DNA from: Magnetovibrio sp.
Lineage (GTDB): Bacteria > Pseudomonadota > Alphaproteobacteria > Rhodospirillales > Magnetovibrionaceae
Assembly (NCBI GenBank): GCA_016763255.1
Contig: JAESUA010000044.1
Location: forward strand, 1-6,360
Reading direction: 5' to 3'
Length of the DNA stretch: 6,360 nt
Below the pieces are notes generated by a model. That model saw only the letters and a list, made by a program, of their open reading frames with translations. It was not told the DNA's origin and did no database searches. A program made the position numbers and the translations under genes. This document shows positions 1-5,832 of the stretch, piece by piece (the stretch's first letter is position 1; each line of letters opens with the position of its first letter).

Positions 1-45
1 GGATTGAGACCTCCCCACATAATTTAAGTGAACGAAAGACTCTTC

Positions 46-1551
46 ATGACCGAGCAACTGACCCATTTCATCGACGGCGCGCGCACGCAGGGTACGTCGG
101 GCAATTTCCAAGACGTTTTCAATCCGGCCACCGGCGAAAGCCATTCCCAGGTGCCCCTGGCCAGCGCGGCCGAAGTTGCTGCGGCCATTGCCTCGGCCAA
201 AGCGGCGTTCCCGGCGTGGTCGGCGAAGGCACCTGCCAAGCGCGCGGCGGTGCTGTTCAAATACCGTGACCTGTTGATTTCCCACTCTGATGAAATCGCC
301 CAATTGGTGTCCAAGGAACACGGTAAAACCCTGGACGACGTCAAAGGTGAGTTGGCCCGTGGTATCGAAGTGGTGGAATTTGCCTGTGGCATTCCGCATC
401 TTTTGAAGGGTGAATTTTCGGAAAGCGTGGCGAGCAGCGTTGACACCCATTCGTTCCGTCAGGCTGTCGGTGTGGTGGCCGGCATCACGCCGTTCAACTT
501 CCCCACCATGGTGCCGATGTGGATGTTCCCGGTGGCCTTGGCGTGCGGCAATACCTTTATCTTGAAGCCGAGCGAACGCGACCCGTCCTCGGTGTTGCGC
601 ATCATTGAACTGCTGCATGAAGCCGGTCTGCCCAAGGGCGTGTTGAACTTGGTTAACGGTGGCAAAGAAGCGGTTGATGAAATTCTCACTAACCCTGACG
701 TCAAAGCCATCAGCTTCGTTGGCTCCACCGCGGTGGGTGAATACATCTATAGTGAAGGCTGTAAACACGGCAAGCGCGTGCAGGCTTTGTGCGGCGCGAA
801 AAATCACATGGTGGTGATGCCCGATGCCGACATGGACAAGGCCGTCGATGCGCTGATGGGCGCGGCTTATGGTTCGGCTGGCGAACGCTGCATGGCGATT
901 TCGGTTGCGGTTGCGGTGGGTGATAAAACAGCCGACGCGCTGATCGAAAAACTGTCGCCCAAGGTGCAAGCCTTGAAGGTCGCACCCTACACCGACCCCA
1001 GTGCAGAAATGGGCCCGGTGGTGACCAAGGAATCCAAAGAACGCATCGAAGGCTACATCCAGTCGGGCGTCGATCAAGGTGCAAAGCTGGTGGTTGATGG
1101 TCGTGGTTTGAGCCTGCAGGGTTACGAAAACGGCTACTTCGTCGGCGGCACCTTGTTTGATAACGTGACCACCGAGATGGACATCTATAAGGACGAAATC
1201 TTCGGCCCGGTCCTGGCGGTGGTGCGCACCGATGAATACGAAACCGCGCTGCAGATGGTCAACGATCACGAATATGGCAACGGCACCGCAATCTTCACCC
1301 GTGACGGTGATGCGGCGCGTGATTTCACGTCTCGTGTGCAGGCCGGCATGGTCGGCGTCAATGTGCCGATCCCGGTGCCGGTGGCCTACCACAGCTCCGG
1401 CGGCTGGAAGCGCTCGTTGTTTGGTGATCACGACATCCACGGCATGGAAGGTGTGCGTTTTTACACCAAGCTCAAGGCCATCACCTCGCGTTGGCCCTCG
1501 GGCATCAAAGAAGGTGCGGAATTCAATTTTAAGGCCGGCAAAGATCACTAA
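46..1551 (+). CDS. mmsA: CoA-acylating methylmalonate-semialdehyde dehydrogenase (MmsA)
   Basis: Oxidises methylmalonate semialdehyde or malonate semialdehyde with NAD+ and CoA to propionyl-CoA or acetyl-CoA plus CO2, in the cytoplasm, in valine, beta-alanine or inositol breakdown. The 501-residue product has the usual family length. Visible motifs are TPFNFP with Asn151, FVGSTAVG at 224-231 in the NAD fold, the GERCMAIS block with nucleophile Cys282, EIFGPVL with Glu384, and the C-terminal GGWKRSLFGD signature. At 247-254 it reads ALCGAKNH, where hydrolytic aldehyde dehydrogenases have ELGGK; absence of that glutamate is a known mark of the CoA-dependent branch. I chose ATG at 46 because the family begins MTEQLTHFIDG and a weak purine-rich stretch (GAAAGA, about 34-39) precedes it. 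An in-frame GTG at 28 has no ribosome site. No upstream gene lies in the window, and a terminator follows. Family assignment is very secure; the physiological substrate is inferred. Confidence 0.95.
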   Translation: MTEQLTHFIDGARTQGTSGNFQDVFNPATGESHSQVPLASAAEVAAAIASAKAAFPAWSAKAPAKRAAVLFKYRDLLISHSDEIAQLVSKEHGKTLDDVKGELARGIEVVEFACGIPHLLKGEFSESVASSVDTHSFRQAVGVVAGITPFNFPTMVPMWMFPVALACGNTFILKPSERDPSSVLRIIELLHEAGLPKGVLNLVNGGKEAVDEILTNPDVKAISFVGSTAVGEYIYSEGCKHGKRVQALCGAKNHMVVMPDADMDKAVDALMGAAYGSAGERCMAISVAVAVGDKTADALIEKLSPKVQALKVAPYTDPSAEMGPVVTKESKERIEGYIQSGVDQGAKLVVDGRGLSLQGYENGYFVGGTLFDNVTTEMDIYKDEIFGPVLAVVRTDEYETALQMVNDHEYGNGTAIFTRDGDAARDFTSRVQAGMVGVNVPIPVPVAYHSSGGWKRSLFGDHDIHGMEGVRFYTKLKAITSRWPSGIKEGAEFNFKAGKDH

Positions 1552-1576
1552 ACTCAGCCGGTGCTTTACTTCAAAT

Positions 1577-1609
1577 AAAAAAAGCCTTCCATTATGGGAG
1601 GCTTTTTTT
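1577..1609. terminator. Bidirectional intrinsic terminator between convergent genes
   Basis: A 14-base-pair hairpin with a five-base loop (ATTAT, 1591-1595). The core AAGCCTTCC at 1582-1590 pairs with GGGAGGCTT at 1596-1604 with one G-T wobble. Seven A residues (1577-1583) precede the core and seven T residues (1603-1609) follow it, so a U tract is produced on either strand. It lies 25 bases after the mmsA stop and 17 bases past the stop of the convergent methyltransferase gene, so it can end both transcripts. Read directly from sequence; function inferred from the classic form. Confidence 0.9.
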
Positions 1610-1626
1610 ATGGATAAAACTTGGCA

Positions 1627-2496
1627 TTATTCGGGGTTGCGGGCACTGATCACCCACGAACTCGATGCCATGACGATGCCTTCGGTTTCGGTCTTTTGTG
1701 CATCAATGGCCGATGCCAAAGCAGTTTCGATTTGATCGCGCTTTTGTTCGGCTTGTTCACCGGCTTCACGAAATACTTCGCCTGCAGGCCCGATGGAAAG
1801 TTGAAATCCGATGGCGTCTTCAATGGTTTTGCCGACCAACACGGGGGCGTCAACACGTTCGAAATGGATTTCCTCAAAGCCAGCCGATTTCATCATCGCC
1901 GTGACCATTTCTTGGTTGGACATGGAAAACGGTCCGGGGCCACACGTCTGGGCGTCATCACCCGGCGGCGGTAGGTATTCGAGCACCACATCCTTGGCCA
2001 TGCTGAGCCACGGATTATCAGTGCGATCGCGCCATACGATATGGGTCACGATGCCGCCTGGTTTTAAGGCTTTTCGCATGTTGCGAAATGCGGCCACGGG
2101 GTTTGAGAAAAACATCGTGCCAAATCGTGAAAAGACAAAATCATATTCAGGTTCGAACGGGTAAACCAGGGCATCACCGTTGATGAAATCGACGTTGGTT
2201 AAATGTTCCGCTTTTGCCTGTCTGGTGCCGTATTCTAAAAAAGTATCGCAGCAATCAAGGCCAAGTACGCTGCCTTGAGGCCCCACACGGTGCGCCAGTT
2301 TGATGGCTGTATCACCAAATCCGCAACCGATATCGAGTACTTTGTCGCCTTGTTTGACTTGAAGCGTCGGAAAGATGGCTTCGCTGTGATGGGTGAGGCC
2401 ATCGACTAGGATGTGCTTGTATTTGACGAATTTTGGAACCAGAACTTCGTTCCAAAAATCAACGAATTCTGTATCACCTGCTGTATCATTGGGCAT
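1627..2496 (-). CDS. Class I SAM-dependent methyltransferase, substrate unknown
   Basis: Predicted soluble methyltransferase of 289 residues. The Rossmann-type SAM fold shows motif I VLDIGCGFG at 53-61, an acidic residue at the end of strand 2 (LGLD, Asp81) expected to bind the ribose of SAM, GDA at 107-109 near the adenine site, the strand-4 segment DFVFSRFGTMFF at 119-130, and KPGG at 145-148 before strand 5. The C-terminal third (about 180-289) holds a glycine- and proline-rich loop, then a helical Glu/Gln/Lys-rich stretch, and probably shapes the substrate pocket. It resembles the UbiE or Methyltransf_25 type, but nothing identifies the acceptor. There is no signal peptide or membrane segment. 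The start at 2496 is fixed by AAGGAG eight bases upstream. It follows the cupin regulator on the same strand with an 86-base gap, so cotranscription is possible. By eye it seems more AT-rich than mmsA; I did not compute this. Confidence 0.85.
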   Translation of the reverse strand: MPNDTAGDTEFVDFWNEVLVPKFVKYKHILVDGLTHHSEAIFPTLQVKQGDKVLDIGCGFGDTAIKLAHRVGPQGSVLGLDCCDTFLEYGTRQAKAEHLTNVDFINGDALVYPFEPEYDFVFSRFGTMFFSNPVAAFRNMRKALKPGGIVTHIVWRDRTDNPWLSMAKDVVLEYLPPPGDDAQTCGPGPFSMSNQEMVTAMMKSAGFEEIHFERVDAPVLVGKTIEDAIGFQLSIGPAGEVFREAGEQAEQKRDQIETALASAIDAQKTETEGIVMASSSWVISARNPE

Positions 2497-2504
2497 GATT
2501 TTGG

Positions 2505-2510
2505 CTCCTT
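2505..2510 (-). promoter_or_regulatory. Ribosome binding site of the methyltransferase gene
   Basis: On the minus strand the sequence reads AAGGAG, then eight bases, then ATG at 2496. This is a near-ideal Shine-Dalgarno element and supports that start. Confidence 0.8.
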
Positions 2511-2540
2511 AAACCGCGCGAAACGTCGATTGAAGTGCCC

Positions 2541-2566
2541 TTCACATGTGGCCACATTGGGGTGAA
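2541..2566. repeat. Nested inverted repeat between regulator and methyltransferase genes
   Basis: A perfect 12-base palindrome, ATGTGGCCACAT at 2546-2557, is flanked by the complementary arms TTCAC (2541-2545) and GTGAA (2562-2566). There is no T tract on the minus strand, so it is not a standard terminator for the regulator transcript. It could be a hairpin in a shared mRNA or a protein site. The structure is visible; any role is a guess. Confidence 0.4.
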
Positions 2567-2582
2567 TTCAACGCTCAATGCT

Positions 2583-3161
2583 TTATAAATATGGTGGTGT
2601 GCAGGCTGAGATGATTTCCGCCGGTCGGTCAGAGATGTTGCGAAAGCGATGCGGTTGAGTGCTGTCGAACAGGAACGAATCACCAGCTTTAAGGATGCGG
2701 GTCTGTTCACCGACGGTTAGTTCCACCTCACCGGCGACGATGATGCCGCCTTCGCTGGCGGCGTGTTCCAGCATGGTGTTGCCGGTGTCGGCACCGGGGA
2801 GATAGGTTTCTTGCAAAATTTGCAGGTTATGCGCCTTGGCGTTGCCCACTTGTTTAAAGGCGATGGTGCCTTTGTTGGGATCGTCGATCTTATAAAGACG
2901 CGATGTCAGGTCGATGAGATCAGACGGCGTGAAGAAAATATCATGGTTTTGCGCTTCTTCAGGTTTGAAAAATTCAGACATTGTAATGGACAGTCCGCCC
3001 AATATTTTGCGCAAGCTAGCCACCGATGGGCTGGAGTGATTTTTTTCGATCATGGAGATTTGGCCGTGGGGGACACTGGCTTTTTGCGCCAGTTGGCGTT
3101 GGGTTTAGTCAAGGTGGGTGCGGAGTTCACGTAATCTCGCACCAACGTCAAACTCATTCAT
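2583..3161 (-). pseudogene. PuuR-like XRE-cupin transcriptional regulator with in-frame stop at codon 19
   Basis: The reading frame from ATG at 3161 to the stop at 2583-2585 would encode 192 residues, close to the usual 180-195 for this family (E. coli PuuR has 185). An XRE helix-turn-helix spans about 8-63 and includes RQLAQKASVPHGQISMIEKN and SPSVASLRKIL. A cupin domain spans about 110-186, with His133, Glu137 and His171 in cupin-motif positions and the typical PHRFRN near the end. Such proteins repress amine or amino-acid catabolic genes and sense a small molecule through the cupin. Codon 19 is TAA (3105-3107) where relatives have Leu in a GLSQRQLA-like stretch, so TTA to TAA is the simplest origin. 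The frame is open again directly afterwards. The next ATG (3053, residue 37) has no ribosome site and would lose half the DNA-binding domain. GAGGG six bases before 3161 supports the original start. It is divergent from the aminotransferase gene. It is a true nonsense mutation or a base error. Confidence 0.85.
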
Positions 3162-3167
3162 GATCTG

Positions 3168-3172
3168 CCCTC
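3168..3172 (-). promoter_or_regulatory. Ribosome binding site of the regulator gene
   Basis: The minus strand reads GAGGG followed by six bases and ATG at 3161. This supports translation starting upstream of the internal stop, with the whole helix-turn-helix originally encoded. Confidence 0.65.
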
Positions 3173-3195
3173 GAATCGATGTTTTTGAGCTTTAG

Positions 3196-3224
3196 ATCAT
3201 AGGTGAGCATCAATTGATGCGCAA
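3196..3224 (-). promoter_or_regulatory. Predicted sigma70-type promoter of the regulator gene
   Basis: On the minus strand, TTGCGC (3224-3219) and TATGAT (3201-3196) are separated by exactly 17 bases. They match TTGACA in four of six positions and TATAAT in five of six. The start of transcription would fall near 3189, giving a leader of about 28 bases before the ATG at 3161. An imperfect palindrome fills the spacer, which suggests autorepression. Predicted from sequence only. Confidence 0.6.
3204..3223. promoter_or_regulatory. 20-base palindrome, candidate operator over the regulator promoter
   Basis: TGAGCATCAATTGATGCGCA is palindromic with one mismatched pair (3206 against 3221); its central 14 bases, GCATCAATTGATGC, are perfect. 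It covers the spacer and most of the -35 hexamer of the predicted leftward promoter, and it contains TGAGCA, which recurs twice nearer the aminotransferase gene. Its position suits an autoregulatory repressor site. The symmetry is seen; binding is inferred. Confidence 0.55.
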
Positions 3225-3241
3225 CAGGTTCGAATTATTTT
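3214..3241 (+). promoter_or_regulatory. Possible promoter of the aminotransferase gene
   Basis: TTGATG at 3214-3219 and TATTTT at 3236-3241 are 16 bases apart on the plus strand. Transcription would start near 3248, inside the 3241-3258 palindrome and upstream of the copy at 3281-3290, so a protein bound there would block the polymerase. Hexamer matches are moderate and other promoters in this AT-rich stretch are possible. Confidence 0.35.
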
Positions 3242-3258
3242 GCTCGATATATTGAGCA
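3241..3258. promoter_or_regulatory. 18-base palindrome TGCTCGATATATTGAGCA, candidate operator
   Basis: The two halves are complementary except for one pair (G3246 against T3253). The right half, ATATTGAGCA at 3249-3258, is repeated exactly at 3281-3290. The stretch GATATATTGAGCA agrees at 10 of 13 positions with the asymmetric PuuR box of E. coli as I recall it (AAAATATAATGAACA). It lies between divergent genes beside a PuuR-like regulator, so it is a good candidate binding site for that protein. Confidence 0.6.
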
Positions 3259-3280
3259 GTAATGTAGTCATAATTATCGA

Positions 3281-3290
3281 ATATTGAGCA
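3281..3290 (+). promoter_or_regulatory. Second copy of the ATATTGAGCA operator element
   Basis: An exact ten-base direct repeat of 3249-3258, centred 32 bases downstream, about three helical turns, so both would face the same side of the DNA. With TCGA in front, the two copies match over 14 bases apart from one inserted T in the first. It ends five bases before the ribosome site of the aminotransferase gene, a repressing position. Confidence 0.5.
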
Positions 3291-3295
3291 ACGTG

Positions 3296-3301
3296 AAGGA
3301 G
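3296..3301 (+). promoter_or_regulatory. Ribosome binding site of the aminotransferase gene
   Basis: AAGGAG followed by six bases and ATG at 3308. It decides the start: an in-frame TTG at 3284 lies upstream of this site, overlaps the operator repeat and has no Shine-Dalgarno element of its own. Confidence 0.85.
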
Positions 3302-3307
3302 CCAGCC

Positions 3308-4591
3308 ATGAGCAAGGCACAGGATTTAAAGCAACGTCGCGACGTCGCCATCGCCCAAGGCGTTGGAACGCGCACCATCTATGCCGACAAAGCCGACAAT
3401 GCCCAATTGTGGGATGTCGATGGCAAACGTTATATCGACTTTGCTGCGGGTATCGCGGTGGTCAACACCGGCCATCGCCACCCCAAAGTCATGGCGGCGG
3501 TACAGGCCCAAGCGGAAAAATTCACCCACACCTGCTTTCACGTTGCACCCTATGCAAGTTATATCGATCTGGCTGAGCGCTTGAACCATATGGCCCCGGG
3601 TGATTTTGCCAAAAAATCCATGCTGGTGACCACCGGTGCCGAGGCGGTGGAAAATGCCGTTAAGATGGCCCGTGCCTATACCGGGCGTTCCGGTGTGATT
3701 GCTTTTTCCGGGGCTTTTCATGGCCGTACCTTGATGGGCATGGCGCTATGCGGCAAGGTCGTACCGTACAAAAAAAGCTTTGGCGCGATGCCGCCTGAAA
3801 TTTATCACGCACCGTTCCCCCATCCGTTCCACGGGGTCACCACCGATCAGGCTTTTGACGAGTTGGAACGCATGTTTCGCTCATCAATCGACCCACAGCG
3901 TATCGCGGCGTTCATTGTTGAGCCGGTACAGGGCGAGGGTGGCTTTAATGTTGCACCGACGGAATTTTTGCAGCGCCTGCGGGCCCTGGCCGACCAGCAC
4001 GACATCTTGTTGATCGCCGACGAAGTGCAATCTGGCATGGCGCGCACCGGTAAGATGTTTGCCTTTGAATATTCTGGCGTGGTGCCGGATTTGACCACCC
4101 TGGCCAAAGGATTGGCCGGTGGTTTCCCGCTGTCGGCGGTGACCGGTCGCGCCGATGTGGTTGATGCCGCCCCGGTCGGTGGTCTGGGTGGAACATATGC
4201 CGGTAATCCGTTGGCGGTGGCCGCGTCCCTGGCGGTACTACAGGTGATCGAAGAAGAAGATTTATGTGTGCGGGCGACAACCATGGGCGAGCGGCTCCAA
4301 GAACGCATGGCTAAATTTTCCCAGCGTGATGATATGCAGGCCATCGGCGATATCCGTGGATTGGGTGCGATGCTGGCCATCGAATTGGTCACCGATCGCC
4401 AAACCAACAATCCCGATGCTGCCCTGACCGGCGCGATCGTGGCCGAGGCTGAGGCCCGCAGCCTGATCATCTTGCCGTGCGGCACCCGTGGCAACGTCAT
4501 TCGCTTGTTGCCGCCGTTGACCACGCCGTGGGAACTGTTTGATGAAGCGATGGACATTCTCGAAGCTTCGATCGAAGCCTGCGTTGCTTAA
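3308..4591 (+). CDS. gabT: 4-aminobutyrate / 5-aminovalerate aminotransferase (class III, PLP)
   Basis: Moves the terminal amino group of GABA or 5-aminovalerate to 2-oxoglutarate, giving succinate or glutarate semialdehyde plus glutamate, in the cytoplasm. The 427-residue product matches the family length (E. coli GabT has 426). Conserved parts include the GAEAVENAVKMAR block that helps hold the PLP phosphate, AFHGRT, VEPVQGEGG with Glu205 and Glu210, ADEVQSGMARTG with Asp238 and Gln241 at the PLP ring, and TLAKGLAGGFPLSA with Lys267 as the Schiff-base lysine. These sit one residue before their E. coli counterparts. A GGTYAGNPLA segment and the small C-terminal domain are complete. The gene opens the rightward cluster, and glutaryl-CoA dehydrogenase starts 12 bases later, so 5-aminovalerate (the DavT role) is at least as likely as GABA. 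Repeated operator-like elements upstream suggest repression by the divergent regulator. No lesion is visible. Family secure; substrate preference not decidable here. Confidence 0.92.
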   Translation: MSKAQDLKQRRDVAIAQGVGTRTIYADKADNAQLWDVDGKRYIDFAAGIAVVNTGHRHPKVMAAVQAQAEKFTHTCFHVAPYASYIDLAERLNHMAPGDFAKKSMLVTTGAEAVENAVKMARAYTGRSGVIAFSGAFHGRTLMGMALCGKVVPYKKSFGAMPPEIYHAPFPHPFHGVTTDQAFDELERMFRSSIDPQRIAAFIVEPVQGEGGFNVAPTEFLQRLRALADQHDILLIADEVQSGMARTGKMFAFEYSGVVPDLTTLAKGLAGGFPLSAVTGRADVVDAAPVGGLGGTYAGNPLAVAASLAVLQVIEEEDLCVRATTMGERLQERMAKFSQRDDMQAIGDIRGLGAMLAIELVTDRQTNNPDAALTGAIVAEAEARSLIILPCGTRGNVIRLLPPLTTPWELFDEAMDILEASIEACVA

Positions 4592-4603
4592 AAGGAAATT
4601 GAT

Positions 4604-5817
4604 ATGTCGAAAACTCTAAGCCCGCAAAGCGCACCATCGTTGTCAGCGTTTAACTGGCAGGACGTATTCCGGTTGGATGATCAGTTGAGCGAAGAAGAAC
4701 GCATGCTGCGCGACGGGGCCCATGCCTATGCCCAGGATAAACTGCAGCCGCGCGTGATTGACGCCTACCGTGATGAAATAACAGACCCTGACATCTTTCG
4801 CGAAATGGGCGAAATGGGTTTGTTGGGCGTGACGATACCCGAAGAATACGGCGGCACCGGTGCAGGCTATGTGTCATATGGTTTGGTTGCACGTGAAGTC
4901 GAACGGGTTGATTCGGGTTATCGTTCGATGATGTCGGTGCAGTCCAGTTTGGTGATGTATCCGATCTATGCTTACGGCACCGAAGAACAGCGCCAAAAAT
5001 ATCTACCCAAACTGGCCAGTGGCGTATTTATCGGCTGTTTTGGTTTGACCGAACCGGACGCCGGGTCTGATCCGGCAGCGATGAAGGCGGTGGCCAAAAA
5101 GACTGCCGATGGTTATCTGCTCAACGGCACCAAAATGTGGATATCCAACAGCCCCATCGCCGATGTGTTCATCGTGTGGGCGAAATCAGACGCCCATGAT
5201 GGCAAGATCAAAGGCTTCATTTTGGAAAAGGGCATGGCCGGGCTTTCAGCGCCAAAAATTGGTGGCAAGCTGTCCTTGCGCGCCTCGATCACCGGTGAAA
5301 TTGTGATGGCTGATGTGGCGGTGGGCGAAGATGCTCTGCTGCCGGATGTCGAAGGCCTGAAAGGCCCGTTTGGTTGCCTCAACCGCGCACGTTACGGCAT
5401 CAGTTGGGGGTGTTGGGGGCGGCGGAATTTTGCTGGCACGCCGCACGCCAGTACGGCATGGACCGCAAACAGTTCGACAGGCCACTGGCGCAAACCCAGT
5501 TGTTCCAAAAAAAGCTTGCCGACATGCAGACGGAAATTACCTTGGGTTTGCAGGGCTGCTTGCGCCTGGGCCGTTTGATGGACGAAGCCCATGCGGCCCC
5601 GGAAATGATTAGCCTAATGAAGCGTAACAATTGCGGCAAGGCCCTGGACATCGCGCGCATGGCCCGTGACATGCACGGCGGAAATGGCATTAGCGAAGAA
5701 TTCCAGGTGATGCGCCACATGGTGAATTTGGAAACGGTCAACACTTATGAAGGCACGCACGATGTGCATGCCCTGATCCTGGGCCGCGCGCAAACCGGTT
5801 TGCAGGCCTTTTTCTAA
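4604..5817 (+). pseudogene. gcdH: Glutaryl-CoA dehydrogenase, interrupted by a one-base frameshift
   Basis: An FAD acyl-CoA dehydrogenase that oxidises and decarboxylates glutaryl-CoA to crotonyl-CoA in lysine and tryptophan breakdown, passing electrons to ETF. Residues 1-266 read normally: [12 protein letters not shown] with Arg107 and Ser111, equivalents of the substrate-contacting Arg94/Ser98 of human [25 protein letters not shown]; then [16 protein letters not shown]. At the five-G run 5406-5410 the frame is lost, and unrelated residues run to a stop at 5578. Homology resumes at once in the next frame ([16 protein letters not shown]) and continues through [11 protein letters not shown] to [16 protein letters not shown], with catalytic Glu383 in corrected numbering. 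Restoring a sixth G gives 404 residues, the family length, and exactly the expected [12 protein letters not shown]. This is a one-base loss in a homopolymer, real or a sequencing error. AAAGGA before ATG 4604 and the 12-base gap after gabT indicate one operon. Confidence 0.88.
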
Positions 5818-5832
5818 GAAGGAATTTCATTG

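Noticed and set aside
28..45. GTG at 28 as the start of mmsA, adding six residues
   Set aside because: No Shine-Dalgarno element precedes it, and the family begins at the equivalent of ATG 46.
710..1084. Open frame antisense to mmsA
   Set aside because: Arg/Pro/His-rich shadow of a conserved gene with no domain and no ribosome site.
2583..3053. A separate 156-residue cupin protein starting at ATG 3053
   Set aside because: The homologous frame extends upstream across the TAA to ATG 3161 with a good ribosome site. The 3053 start has none and would begin in the middle of the helix-turn-helix.
2763..3134. Plus-strand open frame of 123 codons opposite the regulator
   Set aside because: It overlaps the cupin and helix-turn-helix coding sequence on the other strand and has no family resemblance or start signal.
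3162..3307. CRISPR-like or riboswitch structure in the divergent intergenic region
   Set aside because: Repeats are only 10-20 bases with no regular spacers, and their placement over predicted promoters fits protein operators. No known riboswitch core is recognisable.
3847..4557. Long open frame (236 codons) antisense to the aminotransferase gene
   Set aside because: It lies wholly within a well-conserved gene, its composition is an Arg/Ser/Pro-rich shadow translation, and it has no recognisable domain or ribosome site.
5406..5578. Programmed frameshifting in gcdH
   Set aside because: Family members are single-frame, and this site lacks a canonical slippery heptamer with an obvious downstream pseudoknot. 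A one-base loss in a G run is simpler.
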